From positions 1 to 41,950 of the forward strand of contig UCJH01000054.1 of NCBI GenBank assembly GCA_900472785.1: a stretch of DNA of 41,950 nucleotides, read 5' to 3'. Shown in pieces: positions 18,046 to 26,481 of the stretch (the first letter of the stretch is position 1; each line of letters begins with the position of its first letter). The DNA is from Hyphomicrobiales bacterium. GTDB taxonomy: Bacteria > Pseudomonadota > Alphaproteobacteria > Rhizobiales > Rhizobiaceae. The position numbers and the translations under genes were made by a program. The notes beneath the pieces were generated by a model that saw only the letters and a program-made list of their open reading frames with translations, did not search any database and was not told the DNA's origin.

Positions 18046-18940
18046 GCTTGCGTCCTCCGAATTCCAGATAGGCCCAGGGAACGATGATGATGGCGACGGT
18101 GATCAGCATCATGGTCGAGGCGGCGAAGCCCTGCCCGAGGTTTTGCGCCTGAAACATGTAATCGTAGACATATTTGGCCGGAACTTCGGACGCGATGCCC
18201 GGCCCGCCGCTGGTCTGGGCGACGACAAGATCGTAGACGCGCACGATGCCGCTGGCGATGATGACCAGCGTCGTGATGAAGACGGGGCGCATCATCGGGA
18301 TGATGATCAGGAGATAGGTCTTCCACATCGGGATGCCATCGACGCGGGCGGCCTTCCAGATATCTTCATCGATGCCGCGCAGACCGGCCAGCATCAGGCA
18401 CATGACCAGACCCGTTCCCTGCCAGAGGGCGGCGATCAGGATGCCGTAGATGACGATGTCCGAATTGTAGAGCGGATCGAAGGAGAAGCTTGTCCAGCCA
18501 AGTGACCGGACCACCGACTGGACGCCGAATTCCGGATTGAGGATCCACTGCCAGACAAGGCCCGTAACGATAAAGGACAAGGCAAACGGATAGAGGAAGA
18601 TCGTCCGGAAGGTGTTTTCGAAGCGGATCTTCTGATCCATCAGCGCGGCGAGGACAAAGCCGATCACCAGACTGAAGATCAGCGAGAAAATCCCATAGAC
18701 CGCAAGATTCTGAATGGAGATGACCCAGCGCGGCGCAGCCCAGAGGCGCTCATACTGGTCGAAACCGACAAAGCTCAACCGCGGCAGGAGCTTGGAGTTC
18801 GTAAACGAGTAGAACACGGTCCACAGCGTGCCGCCGAAAAAGATCACGACGGCGGTCAATATCATCGGAATTGAGGCAATCTTGGAATTGAGATTGCGCA
18901 GCAACTGGTTTGGCCGGCCGGCATTCGCTTGGCCCGTCAT
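18038..18940 (-). CDS. sugar ABC transporter permease (MalF type)
   Basis: A 300-residue membrane protein with six predicted spans. Its EAA loop is LRGIDEDIWKAARVDGIPMW. I chose the ATG at 18940 because GGGGGAGGAACC precedes it; a start 25 codons upstream would add an arginine-rich leader without a ribosome site. The gene is separated from that of the binding protein by about 200 bp containing a hairpin, and overlaps the next permease gene. Confidence 0.91.
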   Translation of the reverse strand: MTGQANAGRPNQLLRNLNSKIASIPMILTAVVIFFGGTLWTVFYSFTNSKLLPRLSFVGFDQYERLWAAPRWVISIQNLAVYGIFSLIFSLVIGFVLAALMDQKIRFENTFRTIFLYPFALSFIVTGLVWQWILNPEFGVQSVVRSLGWTSFSFDPLYNSDIVIYGILIAALWQGTGLVMCLMLAGLRGIDEDIWKAARVDGIPMWKTYLLIIIPMMRPVFITTLVIIASGIVRVYDLVVAQTSGGPGIASEVPAKYVYDYMFQAQNLGQGFAASTMMLITVAIIIVPWAYLEFGGRKRG

Positions 18941-19094
18941 TGGCGGTTCCTCCCCCGAAACTCGATCTGCTCCGTAAAAACACCGCGAACCGGACCCCGG
19001 TCGGCGGGCTCTCACTCTTCAGGCGCAGCCTCCATCGAAGCGCCGCGCCAAACACGCTGCAGCATTCGCCTGCCCTCTCAAGGAGGGTCGAACG

Positions 19095-19121
19095 AGCCGG
19101 CTCCCAAAGATGGAGCCGGCT
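19095..19121 (-). terminator. stem-loop after the sugar-binding-protein gene (partial terminator/mRNA stabiliser)
   Basis: AGCCGGCTCC (19095-19104) pairs perfectly with GGAGCCGGCT (19112-19121), 7-nt loop. It sits inside the operon between binding-protein and permease genes, with no T-run. This is the position where other sugar ABC operons carry a hairpin that lets the binding protein be made in excess. Confidence 0.6.
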
Positions 19122-19141
19122 GCTGCGGGCATCGTGCTGGA

Positions 19142-20377
19142 TCAGTCAGCGGAAGCGATGATATCGACGAAGCGCTTCTGCGCGTCCTCCGGCGTCATCG
19201 ACGCATTGGCGAAGAACTCGGAGAAGAGATCTTCCTTCTGCTTCTGGCTGTCGGCGGACAACAGCTGGTCGGTCCCCTGGATCACATTGCCCTTGGCCAG
19301 GATTTCAAGGCCCTTCTTCATGCAGTCGTTGGCAGCTGCGAGATCGACGTCGCCCCGAACCGGCAACGAACCCTTCTTGAGGTTGAAGGCGACCTGCGTC
19401 GTCGGGTTGAGAAGCGTCGAGGCCAGAACTTCCTGGGCCTTGGACTTTTCTTCATCCTTGAGAAGCGGGAAATAGAAGGCATCGCCACCGGTCGAGATGA
19501 TCTCGTTTACGCCCAGGCCCGGAAGGCAGGTGTAGTCTGTGCCGGCCTTTTGGCCAGCGAGCTGGAATTCGCCCTGGGCCCAATCGCCCATGATCTGGCC
19601 GCCGGCCTTGCCGGTGATGACGAGATTCGTGGCCTGGTTCCAATCCTGGACGTTACTGCCCTTGGCCATCTTGCGGGCGTCGTCCGCAGCCTTGAAGACC
19701 TTGGTGATCTCGGGTCCCGCAGCCGTTTCCGCGTCCTTGTCGCCGAACACCTTGTTGAAGACGTCCTTGCCGGCAATCGCGACCATCAGCACGTCGAAGG
19801 CGCCGGCCGACTGCCAGGGCTGACCGCCAACGGCAAGAGGAACGATACCGGCCTTTTCCAGCGCAGGTGCTGCCGCAACGAATTCGTCCCAGTTCTTGGG
19901 AACGTCGACACCGGCCGTCTTGAAGGCGGCGTTCGAAAGCCACAGCCACTGCCAGGAATGAATGTTGACCGGCGCGCAATAGATCTTGCCGTCGATCGTG
20001 CAGCTGTCCAGCAGGCTTGAAGGCTTGACGATATCCTTCCATCCTTCCTTGGTGGCGATATCGGTCAGATCACGCATCAGGCCCGACTGAACCAGCTCTT
20101 CCGCCTGGCGACCGTGGTTGAACTGCGTCGCGCCCATCGGATCACCGCCGGTGATGCGGCTGACCATGATCGGCCGTGCCGTGCCGCCGGAGCCGGCGAT
20201 CGCGCCGTCAACCCATTTGTTGCCCGTTGCATCGAAAGCCTTCGCCAGTTCCGCGACGGCTGCCGCCTCGCCGCCGGATGTCCACCAATGCGTGACCTCC
20301 AGTTCGGCGGCGCTGGCCGGGCCAAACGAAAAGGATACGCCTGCTGCGAGTACCGCAGCCAAAAACCGCAATTTCAT
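19142..20377 (-). CDS. sugar ABC transporter substrate-binding protein (GtsA-like)
   Basis: A 411-residue protein. The signal peptide MKLRFLAAVLAAGVSFSFG ends at a PASAAE cleavage-like site (about residue 24). The mature protein starts LEVTHWWTSGGEAAAVAELA. Further motifs are GSGGTARPIMVSRITGGDP, APVNIHSWQWLWLSNAAF and VGGQPWQSAGAFDVLMVA, the pattern of the glucose/mannose-type receptors of Pseudomonas and Thermus (family 1 extracellular solute-binding). It delivers a mono- or oligosaccharide to the two permeases; with a beta-mannosidase in the operon, mannobiose or a manno-oligosaccharide is the best guess. GAGGGAGGAAAA precedes the ATG. It is the first gene of the operon. Confidence 0.9.
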   Translation of the reverse strand: MKLRFLAAVLAAGVSFSFGPASAAELEVTHWWTSGGEAAAVAELAKAFDATGNKWVDGAIAGSGGTARPIMVSRITGGDPMGATQFNHGRQAEELVQSGLMRDLTDIATKEGWKDIVKPSSLLDSCTIDGKIYCAPVNIHSWQWLWLSNAAFKTAGVDVPKNWDEFVAAAPALEKAGIVPLAVGGQPWQSAGAFDVLMVAIAGKDVFNKVFGDKDAETAAGPEITKVFKAADDARKMAKGSNVQDWNQATNLVITGKAGGQIMGDWAQGEFQLAGQKAGTDYTCLPGLGVNEIISTGGDAFYFPLLKDEEKSKAQEVLASTLLNPTTQVAFNLKKGSLPVRGDVDLAAANDCMKKGLEILAKGNVIQGTDQLLSADSQKQKEDLFSEFFANASMTPEDAQKRFVDIIASAD

Positions 20378-20887
20378 GAGTTTTCCTCCCTCACTGTAAC
20401 GTTGCCGTAAAAACCTATTTCAAACGTTTCGCAGACGCAACCGCCACACCGGAAAATTCCGATAAAAAATTTCACTCTCCCTAAAGATGTATTGTCACGA
20501 TAATTTCTCCACCCATGCTGCAGTGCCGATGCGACTAAAAAATCCTTTGAAAATATTATGGTATTTTCAATTTACCATTTGGAAAACGTCCTTACCGCTT
20601 TCGCAAATGCAAAAATGGATCAGCCAGCGTCCTTATTCAACCGTATGGAGAAATCCACGACATTATCGAAAAAAGGCACTCGACTTTACAACTGTATCGT
20701 TACAGATTTTGAATATTCGGACCTGTGGCGCTTGGGATGTCCGCGCGTCACAAAATGTATATAAGGCGAACAGGGACAACGGCACCAATCCGACCGGACC
20801 AGGTTTGGAGGGCGTCGGACGGGACGATATCAATGCGTAGCCGCCGCGAAAGCGGTGCGGCTTCAAGAGGGAAAGCAACGGCGGGGC
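20378..20887. other. 510-bp AT-rich divergent intergenic region
   Basis: This region between the binding-protein gene and the LacI-type gene is far more AT-rich than the surrounding genes. It holds the candidate promoter/operator near 20412-20440 and a second inverted repeat CTGTA-TCGT-TACAG (20692-20705). An AT-rich TGTATATAAGG at about 20756-20766 could be the -10 region of the regulator gene. Open frames of 60-120 codons cross it, but they have codon use unlike the neighbours, no ribosome sites and no recognisable domains, so I call no gene. An sRNA cannot be excluded. Confidence 0.6.
20412..20440 (-). promoter_or_regulatory. candidate promoter with LacI-type operator before the sugar-binding-protein gene
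   Basis: On the minus strand TTGCGT (20440-20435) and TAGGTT (20417-20412) are 17 bp apart, each matching the sigma-70 consensus only at half of the positions. The palindrome AAACGTTT (20422-20429), with the central CG typical of LacI-family sites, lies in the spacer. A LacI-type regulator is encoded divergently. Repression here would block polymerase binding directly. Confidence 0.4.
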
Positions 20888-21925
20888 ATGGATGAAACGG
20901 CAAAAACCAGGCCCGCGATGGCGCCACCGGCATCCGACAGTCGCCCGACGCTGAAGACGATCGCCTTTATGACCGGTCTCGGGATCACCACCGTCTCGCG
21001 CGCGCTGAAAAACGCGCCGGACATCGGGGCGGAAACCAAGGAACGCGTCCGGCTGGTGGCAACCCAGGTGGGATATCACCCCAATCGCGCCGGCGTGCGT
21101 CTTCGCACAGGCAAGACCAATGTCATCAGCCTGATCCTCAGCCTTGAGGAGGAAATCATCGGCCTGACCAGCCCGATGGTCGTCGGCATTTCCGAAATCC
21201 TTGCCTCAACCCAGTATCATCTGGTGATCACGCCCTATAGCGTCGGCAGCGATCCACTCGATCCCGTCCGCTATGTTCTGGACACAGGCGCCGCAGACGG
21301 TGTCATCATATCGCGCACAGAACCGAAAGACCCTCGCGTCGCGCTGATGATGGAGCGCAATTTTCCATTCGGAACGCACGGCCGCACGGAAATGGGACTG
21401 GTCCATCCCTATCACGATTTCGACAATGAGCGCTTTGCCTATGACGCCGTGCGCCGGCTCGTCGAACGCGGGCGTCGGCGGATCATGCTGCTCCACCCGC
21501 CGCCATACCTGACCTATCACATGCATATGCGCGCCGGGTTCGAGCGGGGATTGCAGGATTTCGGCGCGACAGCGGTGCCATTTAACAATGTCGACCTCGA
21601 TAACAGCTTGGCTGACATCCGCGAGGCCTGCGAGGCGGCGATGCGGGCGAAGGATGCACCCGATGGCGTTATCTCCGGCAGCGGCGCGGGCGCGGTCGCT
21701 CTGGTCGCAGGCATCGAGGCAGCGGGGCTGAAACTGGCGCGCGACGTCGACATGGTTTCGAAACAGTCGAATGATTTCCTGCAGTGGCTGCGCCCCGAGG
21801 TGATCACGCAAAGGGAGGATTTCCGGCTCGCCGGACGAGAACTCGCAAAAGCCGTGATCGCCCGTATCGAAGGCCGTTCGGGTTCGGAGTTGCAGACGCT
21901 GAGCTTTCCCGCCCCGCAGAAATAA
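20888..21925 (+). CDS. LacI-family transcriptional regulator
   Basis: A 345-residue protein. After about 20 variable residues comes the LacI helix-turn-helix and hinge: TLKTIAFMTGLGITTVSRAL, then ETKERVRLVATQVGYHPNRA. The periplasmic-binding-protein-like effector domain follows (KTNVISLILSLEEE, ADGVIISRTEP, DGVISGSGAGAVALVAGIEA). It most likely represses the divergent mannoside operon and is released by an imported sugar or an intermediate. The ATG at 20888 is chosen; a GTG 11 codons upstream is possible. It ends just before a strong bidirectional terminator. Confidence 0.9.
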   Translation: MDETAKTRPAMAPPASDSRPTLKTIAFMTGLGITTVSRALKNAPDIGAETKERVRLVATQVGYHPNRAGVRLRTGKTNVISLILSLEEEIIGLTSPMVVGISEILASTQYHLVITPYSVGSDPLDPVRYVLDTGAADGVIISRTEPKDPRVALMMERNFPFGTHGRTEMGLVHPYHDFDNERFAYDAVRRLVERGRRRIMLLHPPPYLTYHMHMRAGFERGLQDFGATAVPFNNVDLDNSLADIREACEAAMRAKDAPDGVISGSGAGAVALVAGIEAAGLKLARDVDMVSKQSNDFLQWLRPEVITQREDFRLAGRELAKAVIARIEGRSGSELQTLSFPAPQK

Positions 21926-21933
21926 TCTCGGCG

Positions 21934-21976
21934 AAACGAAAAAGGGGCCACTCGATCAGCGGCCCCTTTTTCGTTT
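21934..21976. terminator. bidirectional intrinsic terminator between LacI-type gene and gnd
   Basis: AAACGAAAAAGGGGCC (21934-21949) pairs perfectly over 16 bp with GGCCCCTTTTTCGTTT (21961-21976), 11-nt loop. A- and T-rich flanks serve both converging genes. Confidence 0.92.
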
Positions 21977-21990
21977 ATCCATACCCGTTA

Positions 21991-23421
21991 TCAGGCGTTC
22001 AGGCCGCTGCCCCATGGGCCGTGATGCGAATCGGCGCCATCGATGCGGTCAAAGCCATGGGCGCCGAAGAAATCGCGCTGCGCCTGGATGACATTGGCCG
22101 TGCCGCGACCGCGGCGATAGCTGTCGAAATAACCGAGAGCCGAGGCAAGCGCCGGAACCGGCAAGCCGCCAAGCACAGCAGCGGAAACGACGCGACGCAG
22201 CGCAGCGTCGCTGTCCTTGACCATGGTCGCGAAGGCCGGCGTCACGATCAGGTTGGCTACATGCGGATCCTTGGTGAAGGCCGTGGTGATTTCGTCGAGG
22301 AACTGCGAGCGGATGATGCAGCCGGCGCGCCAGATCTTGGCTATCGTCGGCATCGGCAGGTTCCAGCCGAACTCCTTCGAGGCCGCCGACATGACGGCGA
22401 AGCCTTGCGCGTAAGCGCCGATCTTCGAGGCAAGCAAAGCGCTTTCGAGGTCTTTCAGGAAAGCCTCCTTGTCGGCGACCTTGAACTCGCCGACCGGCGG
22501 CAGGCCCAGCACCTTCTCGGCGGCTTCGCGCTCGTCCTTCATCGAGGAAATGCTGCGTGCGGCGACGGCGGCTTCAATGCCGGTTGCCGGAACACCCATG
22601 TTCTGCGCCTCGATGACCGACCATTTGCCGGTGCCCTTCTGGCCGGCCTTGTCGAGGATCAGGTCGACGATCGGCTTGCCCGTGATCGGGTCTGCGGCCT
22701 TGAGGACGATTTCCGAAATCTCGATCAGGTAGGAGTTCAGGCGGCCCTTGTTCCAGGTACCGAAGACTTCGCCGATCTCGGTGGCGCTCATCTTCAGGCC
22801 GTCGCGCAGGATGCCGTAGATTTCGGCGATCATCTGCATGTCGGCATATTCGATGCCGTTGTGGATCGTCTTGACGAAATGGCCTGCGCCGTTTTCGCCC
22901 AGCCAATCGACGCAAGGCACGCCGTCATACTTGGCGGCGATCGAGGTCAGCACCTTCTCGACGCGCTTCCAGGATTCTTCCTTGCCGCCGACCATGATCG
23001 AAGGGCCGTGACGGGCTCCCTCTTCGCCGCCGGACACACCCATGCCGATAAAGGTCAGGCCGCTGTCCTTGAGGTTTTCGAACCGGCGCATCGTGTCGCG
23101 GAAATTGGCGTTGCCGGCATCGATCATGATGTCGTTGTTCTCGAGATAGGGCTTGAGCAGCTCCATCTGCTGATCAACCGGGTCGCCGGCCTTGATCATG
23201 ATGATGATCGGACGTGGAGGCCGGATGGCGGCGACAAATTCCTCGATCGTTTCGCAAGGAACGATCTGGTTCTGAAGGCTGCCGGCATCGGCATAAAATT
23301 TACGGGTCGCATCGACCGTGCGGTTGAAGACGGCGATCTTGTTGCCCTTTTCGGCAATGTTGAGCGCCAGATTCGATCCCATAACGCCGAGCCCGATGAG
23401 CCCGATTTCCGCCTGTGCCAC
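21991..23421 (-). CDS. gnd: 6-phosphogluconate dehydrogenase, decarboxylating
   Basis: A 476-residue protein, standard for the enzyme. The NADP site is EIGLIGLGVMGSNLALNIAE followed by NRTVDATRKF. The signature IMVGGKEESW, the substrate loop GHFVKTIHNGIEYADMQMIAE (catalytic Lys and Asn) and the C-terminal SALGYFDSYRRGR with the substrate-binding Arg are all present. It converts 6-phosphogluconate to ribulose 5-phosphate and CO2 in the pentose phosphate pathway. I chose the GTG at 23421 because GGAGG lies 8 bases upstream; the frame continues further but has no ribosome site. It is a single-gene unit. Confidence 0.95.
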   Translation of the reverse strand: MAQAEIGLIGLGVMGSNLALNIAEKGNKIAVFNRTVDATRKFYADAGSLQNQIVPCETIEEFVAAIRPPRPIIIMIKAGDPVDQQMELLKPYLENNDIMIDAGNANFRDTMRRFENLKDSGLTFIGMGVSGGEEGARHGPSIMVGGKEESWKRVEKVLTSIAAKYDGVPCVDWLGENGAGHFVKTIHNGIEYADMQMIAEIYGILRDGLKMSATEIGEVFGTWNKGRLNSYLIEISEIVLKAADPITGKPIVDLILDKAGQKGTGKWSVIEAQNMGVPATGIEAAVAARSISSMKDEREAAEKVLGLPPVGEFKVADKEAFLKDLESALLASKIGAYAQGFAVMSAASKEFGWNLPMPTIAKIWRAGCIIRSQFLDEITTAFTKDPHVANLIVTPAFATMVKDSDAALRRVVSAAVLGGLPVPALASALGYFDSYRRGRGTANVIQAQRDFFGAHGFDRIDGADSHHGPWGSGLNA

Positions 23422-23718
23422 GTGTATGCCTCCGTTAGACTTGGTTGAGCGAGTTTTGGCATTCAAATCGATTAACGACAAGTGATTGTTCTGCAAACGC
23501 GGCAGATTTCGGGGTATGTGAAACCGGCGATACGGTCGATGCAGGGGCTTGGCCAGTTCTCCCGCAAAACCGTCGGAGGCTGGGCACGGCGACCAGCTTG
23601 CACGGGCAGGATTGCAAAAATCTCGCTTTGCACCGAAAATCGGATGCGAGGTGTCGATCCGCGAAATGCATGCCGGATTCAGGAAATCGCGCTAGGCAGG
23701 CGCTGGAAGAGGAAACGC

Positions 23719-24117
23719 ATGACGTTGATGCAAGCAAGAATCGTTCACATCGGCATCAATCGGCCGGCCGAAACCGTCTATGCTTTTGCATCGCGGCCGG
23801 AAAACATGCCGCTCTGGGCCTCGGGCCTTGCATCTGGTCTCACGGCAACGGACGACGGCTGGATCGCCGAGGGCGCCCTTGGCAAGGCGCGCATCCGTTT
23901 CACCCCGACAAACAGCCTTGGCGTCATCGATCACACCGTCATTCTGCCGTCCGGGCAGGCAGTGTTCAATGCCTTGCGCGTCGTGCCGAACGGTGACGGT
24001 GCGGAAATCATGTTCACACTCCTGCGGCAGGACGGCATGAGCGATGAACAATTCAACGCCGATGCGGCATGGATCTTGAAGGATCTGACCGCGCTCAAGA
24101 CAATTCTGGAACAATAA
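23719..24117 (+). CDS. SRPBCC-family (START/Bet v1-like) protein
   Basis: A 132-residue protein. The N-terminus IVHIGINRPAETVYAFASRP followed by ENMPLWASG is typical of the polyketide-cyclase/AHSA1-like SRPBCC fold, which begins with a strand, two short helices and then a WxxG segment. The long C-terminal helix is ADAAWILKDLTALKTILEQ. The fold encloses a hydrophobic pocket; no ligand can be assigned. AGAGGAAACGC precedes the ATG. It lies 11 bp before a VOC-family gene and is probably co-transcribed. The 297 bp upstream, between gnd and this start, hold no gene I can support. Confidence 0.82.
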   Translation: MTLMQARIVHIGINRPAETVYAFASRPENMPLWASGLASGLTATDDGWIAEGALGKARIRFTPTNSLGVIDHTVILPSGQAVFNALRVVPNGDGAEIMFTLLRQDGMSDEQFNADAAWILKDLTALKTILEQ

Positions 24118-24128
24118 GGAAAAATGTC

Positions 24129-24482
24129 ATGGGCCAGAAAGGCACGGACAGGCAGATCGACAATATCGAATTCGTCGTTGCCGATATCGAACGGTCGAAG
24201 ACGTTCTATGGTGCAGCCTTCAGCTGGCGCTTCACGGACTACGGCCCCGAATATTGCGAATTTACCGATGGACGACTGACCGGCGGGCTGACGACGGTGG
24301 GAACGATCCGACCCGGCGGGCCGCTGGTCATTCTCTACGCGGACGATCTGGCGGACACGCAGACCAGACTTGAGGCCGCGGGAGCGACAATCGTCCAGCC
24401 GGTCTTTTCGTTTCCCGGCGGCAGACGATTTCATTTCTCCGATCCGGACGGCTACGAACTCGCTGTATGGTCGGACAGATAA
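24129..24482 (+). CDS. VOC (glyoxalase/bleomycin-resistance-like) family protein
   Basis: A 117-residue single-domain protein. It starts QIDNIEFVVADIERSKTFYG, the classic VOC opening, and ends FPGGRRFHFSDPDGYELAVW, with a metal-ligand-like His/Glu arrangement in the last strand. Members bind a metal and act on glutathione adducts, catechols or antibiotics, or simply bind ligands. The function here is unknown. AAGGA lies about 8 bases before the ATG at 24129. An overlapping ATG at 24124 opens a different, short frame and is not preferred. It follows the SRPBCC gene closely. Confidence 0.85.
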   Translation: MGQKGTDRQIDNIEFVVADIERSKTFYGAAFSWRFTDYGPEYCEFTDGRLTGGLTTVGTIRPGGPLVILYADDLADTQTRLEAAGATIVQPVFSFPGGRRFHFSDPDGYELAVWSDR

Positions 24483-24492
24483 AGACGATCGC

Positions 24493-25224
24493 TCACGCGG
24501 CGATGGCGCGCCGCCTGTCCGCGATTTCCTGAAGCACAAGGATGGCGCCGATCAGCTTGCCGGTGCTCGAAAGACAGGGATTCATCCGGCAGCGAACCAC
24601 CACGGTCCGGTCTCCGGCCTCTTTCGAGCAGACTTCCTTGGAGAAGGTATAGTCGATGGTTTCGCCGGCAAAGCACCTGTCGAGGTTCGGCTTGACACGC
24701 TGCTCGAACCGCTGGATGCCGACAAACTCGACGATATGCCGGCCAACGAGTTCGATGGGCCTCAGTTCCAGCCGATCCGCATTGACCGGGTTGGTGTAGA
24801 GGTAGCGGTAGTCCGGCGTGATCACCGCGATCCTGTCGGGCAGGCAGTCGAGAATGGCCTCGTTGAGAAACCCTTCATCCGCCCTGCCCTTGAACGACAC
24901 TGCTGAAGGCCGGGACAGCGACGGCCATCGGGTGACCTGTCCGTCGACCGCGACATCGGAGAAGTATCGGTCGACAAGCACCTGCAGGATGCTGGAGTGG
25001 CGCAGCACGCAGGAAACGTCGTCTGCTTCCTTCTTCACAAGATCGACGAGCAGCTGGAACTGAAGCCGGGCATCGGTGACATTTGTCGCCGTTGCCTCGT
25101 AGATGCCCTGGAGAACAGGTTCGATTTCGCGATCAAGGATGCCGGTCAGAAGTTCATCGCCGGACCGGACCGCGTGTTGCAGTTGAGAATACTTGAACCA
25201 GAAAAGCGCGATAAGGTCCTTCAA
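24493..25224 (-). CDS. PAS-domain protein without a recognisable output domain
   Basis: A 243-residue protein. Residues 1 to about 115 are helical and not recognised (DLIALFWFKYSQLQHAVRSG, and a later RLQFQLLVDLVKKEADD). A PAS domain of the PAS_4 type runs from about 125 (LDCLPDRIAVITPDYRYLYT) through NADRLELRPIELVGRHIVEF to the end (TGKLIGAILVLQEIADRR). No kinase, GGDEF, EAL or DNA-binding domain follows. It may sense a small molecule or redox state and act through a partner. I chose TTG at 25224 because GGAGG lies 6 bases before it; a GTG two codons upstream sits on top of that site. It is convergent with the VOC gene. Confidence 0.75.
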   Translation of the reverse strand: MKDLIALFWFKYSQLQHAVRSGDELLTGILDREIEPVLQGIYEATATNVTDARLQFQLLVDLVKKEADDVSCVLRHSSILQVLVDRYFSDVAVDGQVTRWPSLSRPSAVSFKGRADEGFLNEAILDCLPDRIAVITPDYRYLYTNPVNADRLELRPIELVGRHIVEFVGIQRFEQRVKPNLDRCFAGETIDYTFSKEVCSKEAGDRTVVVRCRMNPCLSSTGKLIGAILVLQEIADRRRAIAA

Positions 25225-25230
25225 CTCCAC

Positions 25231-25536
25231 CCTCCAAGATCATGCCAGCCGAGCCGCCTCGATCCTGCTTGCGTCACAAGCAGACAGCTCCGGATTCCTG
25301 CCGCCTCGAATGGTCGAAAGCCCCGTGGGACAAACCGTCAAAGCGCCTGTGTTTTATCAGGCGTTGGTTCTACACGCATTGTACGCATGTTCAACAGGGC
25401 GTGATCACCGGAAACGTTACCGCAAATCTTTATCGCTGCGTTCTCTCCGATTTCTTGCAAAACATGAGTGTTTGGCAAAAACAACCGGTTAGGGGGACGC
25501 GTCAATCAGGCCAACCCAAGGTGATTCGCAAAGCGT
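25231..25536. other. intergenic region between the PAS gene and lpxXL
   Basis: These 306 bp hold the 5' leader of the PAS gene and the 3' flank of lpxXL, both minus strand. CTGCTTG-CGTCA-CAAGCAG (25265-25283) forms a perfect 7-bp hairpin, and CGCCTG/CAGGCG at about 25338-25357 flanks TGTTTTAT. Either could be part of the lpxXL operon terminator or a leader structure. No gene is supported. Confidence 0.5.
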
Positions 25537-26481
25537 TCAGTCCGCAAGCTTTTGCTTGATATTCCAGCGGTCATGGTACCAAAGCCACTGGCCGGGATAT
25601 TCCCGAACCCAGCTTTCGACCTTGTCGTTGAGAACCTGTGCCGTCGCATTGACATCGACGCTGCCGTCCTCCTTGCGCGGGATCTCGATCGCCGGCTCCA
25701 GTTCGAGACGGAAGCGACCGCCGGGCAACCGGATGCAGCGCGCCGGATAGACTTCGCAACCGAACTGGCGCACGAGCTTGGCGACCAGCGGATTGGTCTG
25801 GACGTCGTTGTTGAAGAATTTCGTCTTCAAGCCGCGGCGGAATTTCTGATCGACCAGCACGCCGACCGACCCGCCCTTTTCCAGCTGACGGGCCAGCGTG
25901 AAGGACGAGCCGGCATGCGAGGGCACGAGATTGCCCATGCGGCGCTTGCGGAACTCAAAGACCTTCTGGGCGATATAGGGATTGTTTGGCGGGCGAAACA
26001 AGACGGTGACATCGAGCCCGAAGGAAGCGCCGGCAACCGGCAGCATTTCGAAATTGCCGCTATGGGCGGTAAACACGATGAACGGTCGCGGATTGTCCCG
26101 CAGCTCCAGGAAGAGCGGAATGCCAGACACTTCGACGCGGCCCGGCTCCGCACGGTCCGGATCAAAATCGAACAACGTGTCGAGAAACGCATATTCCGCA
26201 GCAAGCCGACCGATGCTGCCCCAACTTTCCAGCGCGATCGCTTCGAGCTCGGCTTCGGATTTCTCCGGAAAGGCGTTGCGCAGATTGGTCATGGTCAGCT
26301 TGTGACGCTTGGTCTTGGGGCCGATCCAGCGCGTGAAACGCTCCATGAAATTCATCGCGGCATCCGCCGGAAACAGCTTCAGCACCGCGAGCGGCACGAA
26401 CATCAGCTGTGCGATCAGCCATTGCCGCATGCGCTCCGCGCCGAGAACCATGCGTGTGATCAGCATCCGCACGGGGATCAA
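25537..26481 (-). CDS. lpxXL: lipid A very-long-chain acyltransferase LpxXL
   Basis: A 314-residue member of the LpxL/HtrB family. One N-terminal membrane segment (WLIAQLMFVPLAVLKLFP) is followed by the catalytic HX4E motif in FTAHSGNFEML and by VGVLVDQKF. Being last in the acpXL operon identifies it as the enzyme that transfers the 27-hydroxyoctacosanoyl-type chain from AcpXL to lipid A at the inner membrane. The TTG at 26481 overlaps the adh2XL stop (TTGA), with GAGG 5 bases before it; GTG or ATG codons a few residues in are alternatives. Loss in rhizobia is known to remove the long chain and weaken the outer membrane. Confidence 0.9.
   Translation of the reverse strand: MIPVRMLITRMVLGAERMRQWLIAQLMFVPLAVLKLFPADAAMNFMERFTRWIGPKTKRHKLTMTNLRNAFPEKSEAELEAIALESWGSIGRLAAEYAFLDTLFDFDPDRAEPGRVEVSGIPLFLELRDNPRPFIVFTAHSGNFEMLPVAGASFGLDVTVLFRPPNNPYIAQKVFEFRKRRMGNLVPSHAGSSFTLARQLEKGGSVGVLVDQKFRRGLKTKFFNNDVQTNPLVAKLVRQFGCEVYPARCIRLPGGRFRLELEPAIEIPRKEDGSVDVNATAQVLNDKVESWVREYPGQWLWYHDRWNIKQKLAD

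Noticed and set aside
20487-20840. Open frame of 117 codons, with another of 68 codons overlapping it, upstream of the LacI-type gene
   Set aside because: AT-rich codon use unlike all neighbours, no ribosome site, no recognisable domain, and it lies across the divergent promoter region.
21784-23448. Plus-strand frame of 554 codons opposite gnd
   Set aside because: It crosses a strong bidirectional terminator and the whole of gnd; composition is that of an antisense frame.
23482-23718. In-frame upstream extension of the SRPBCC gene
   Set aside because: Arg-rich, unlike the family, whereas AGAGGA directly precedes the ATG at 23719, where the domain begins.
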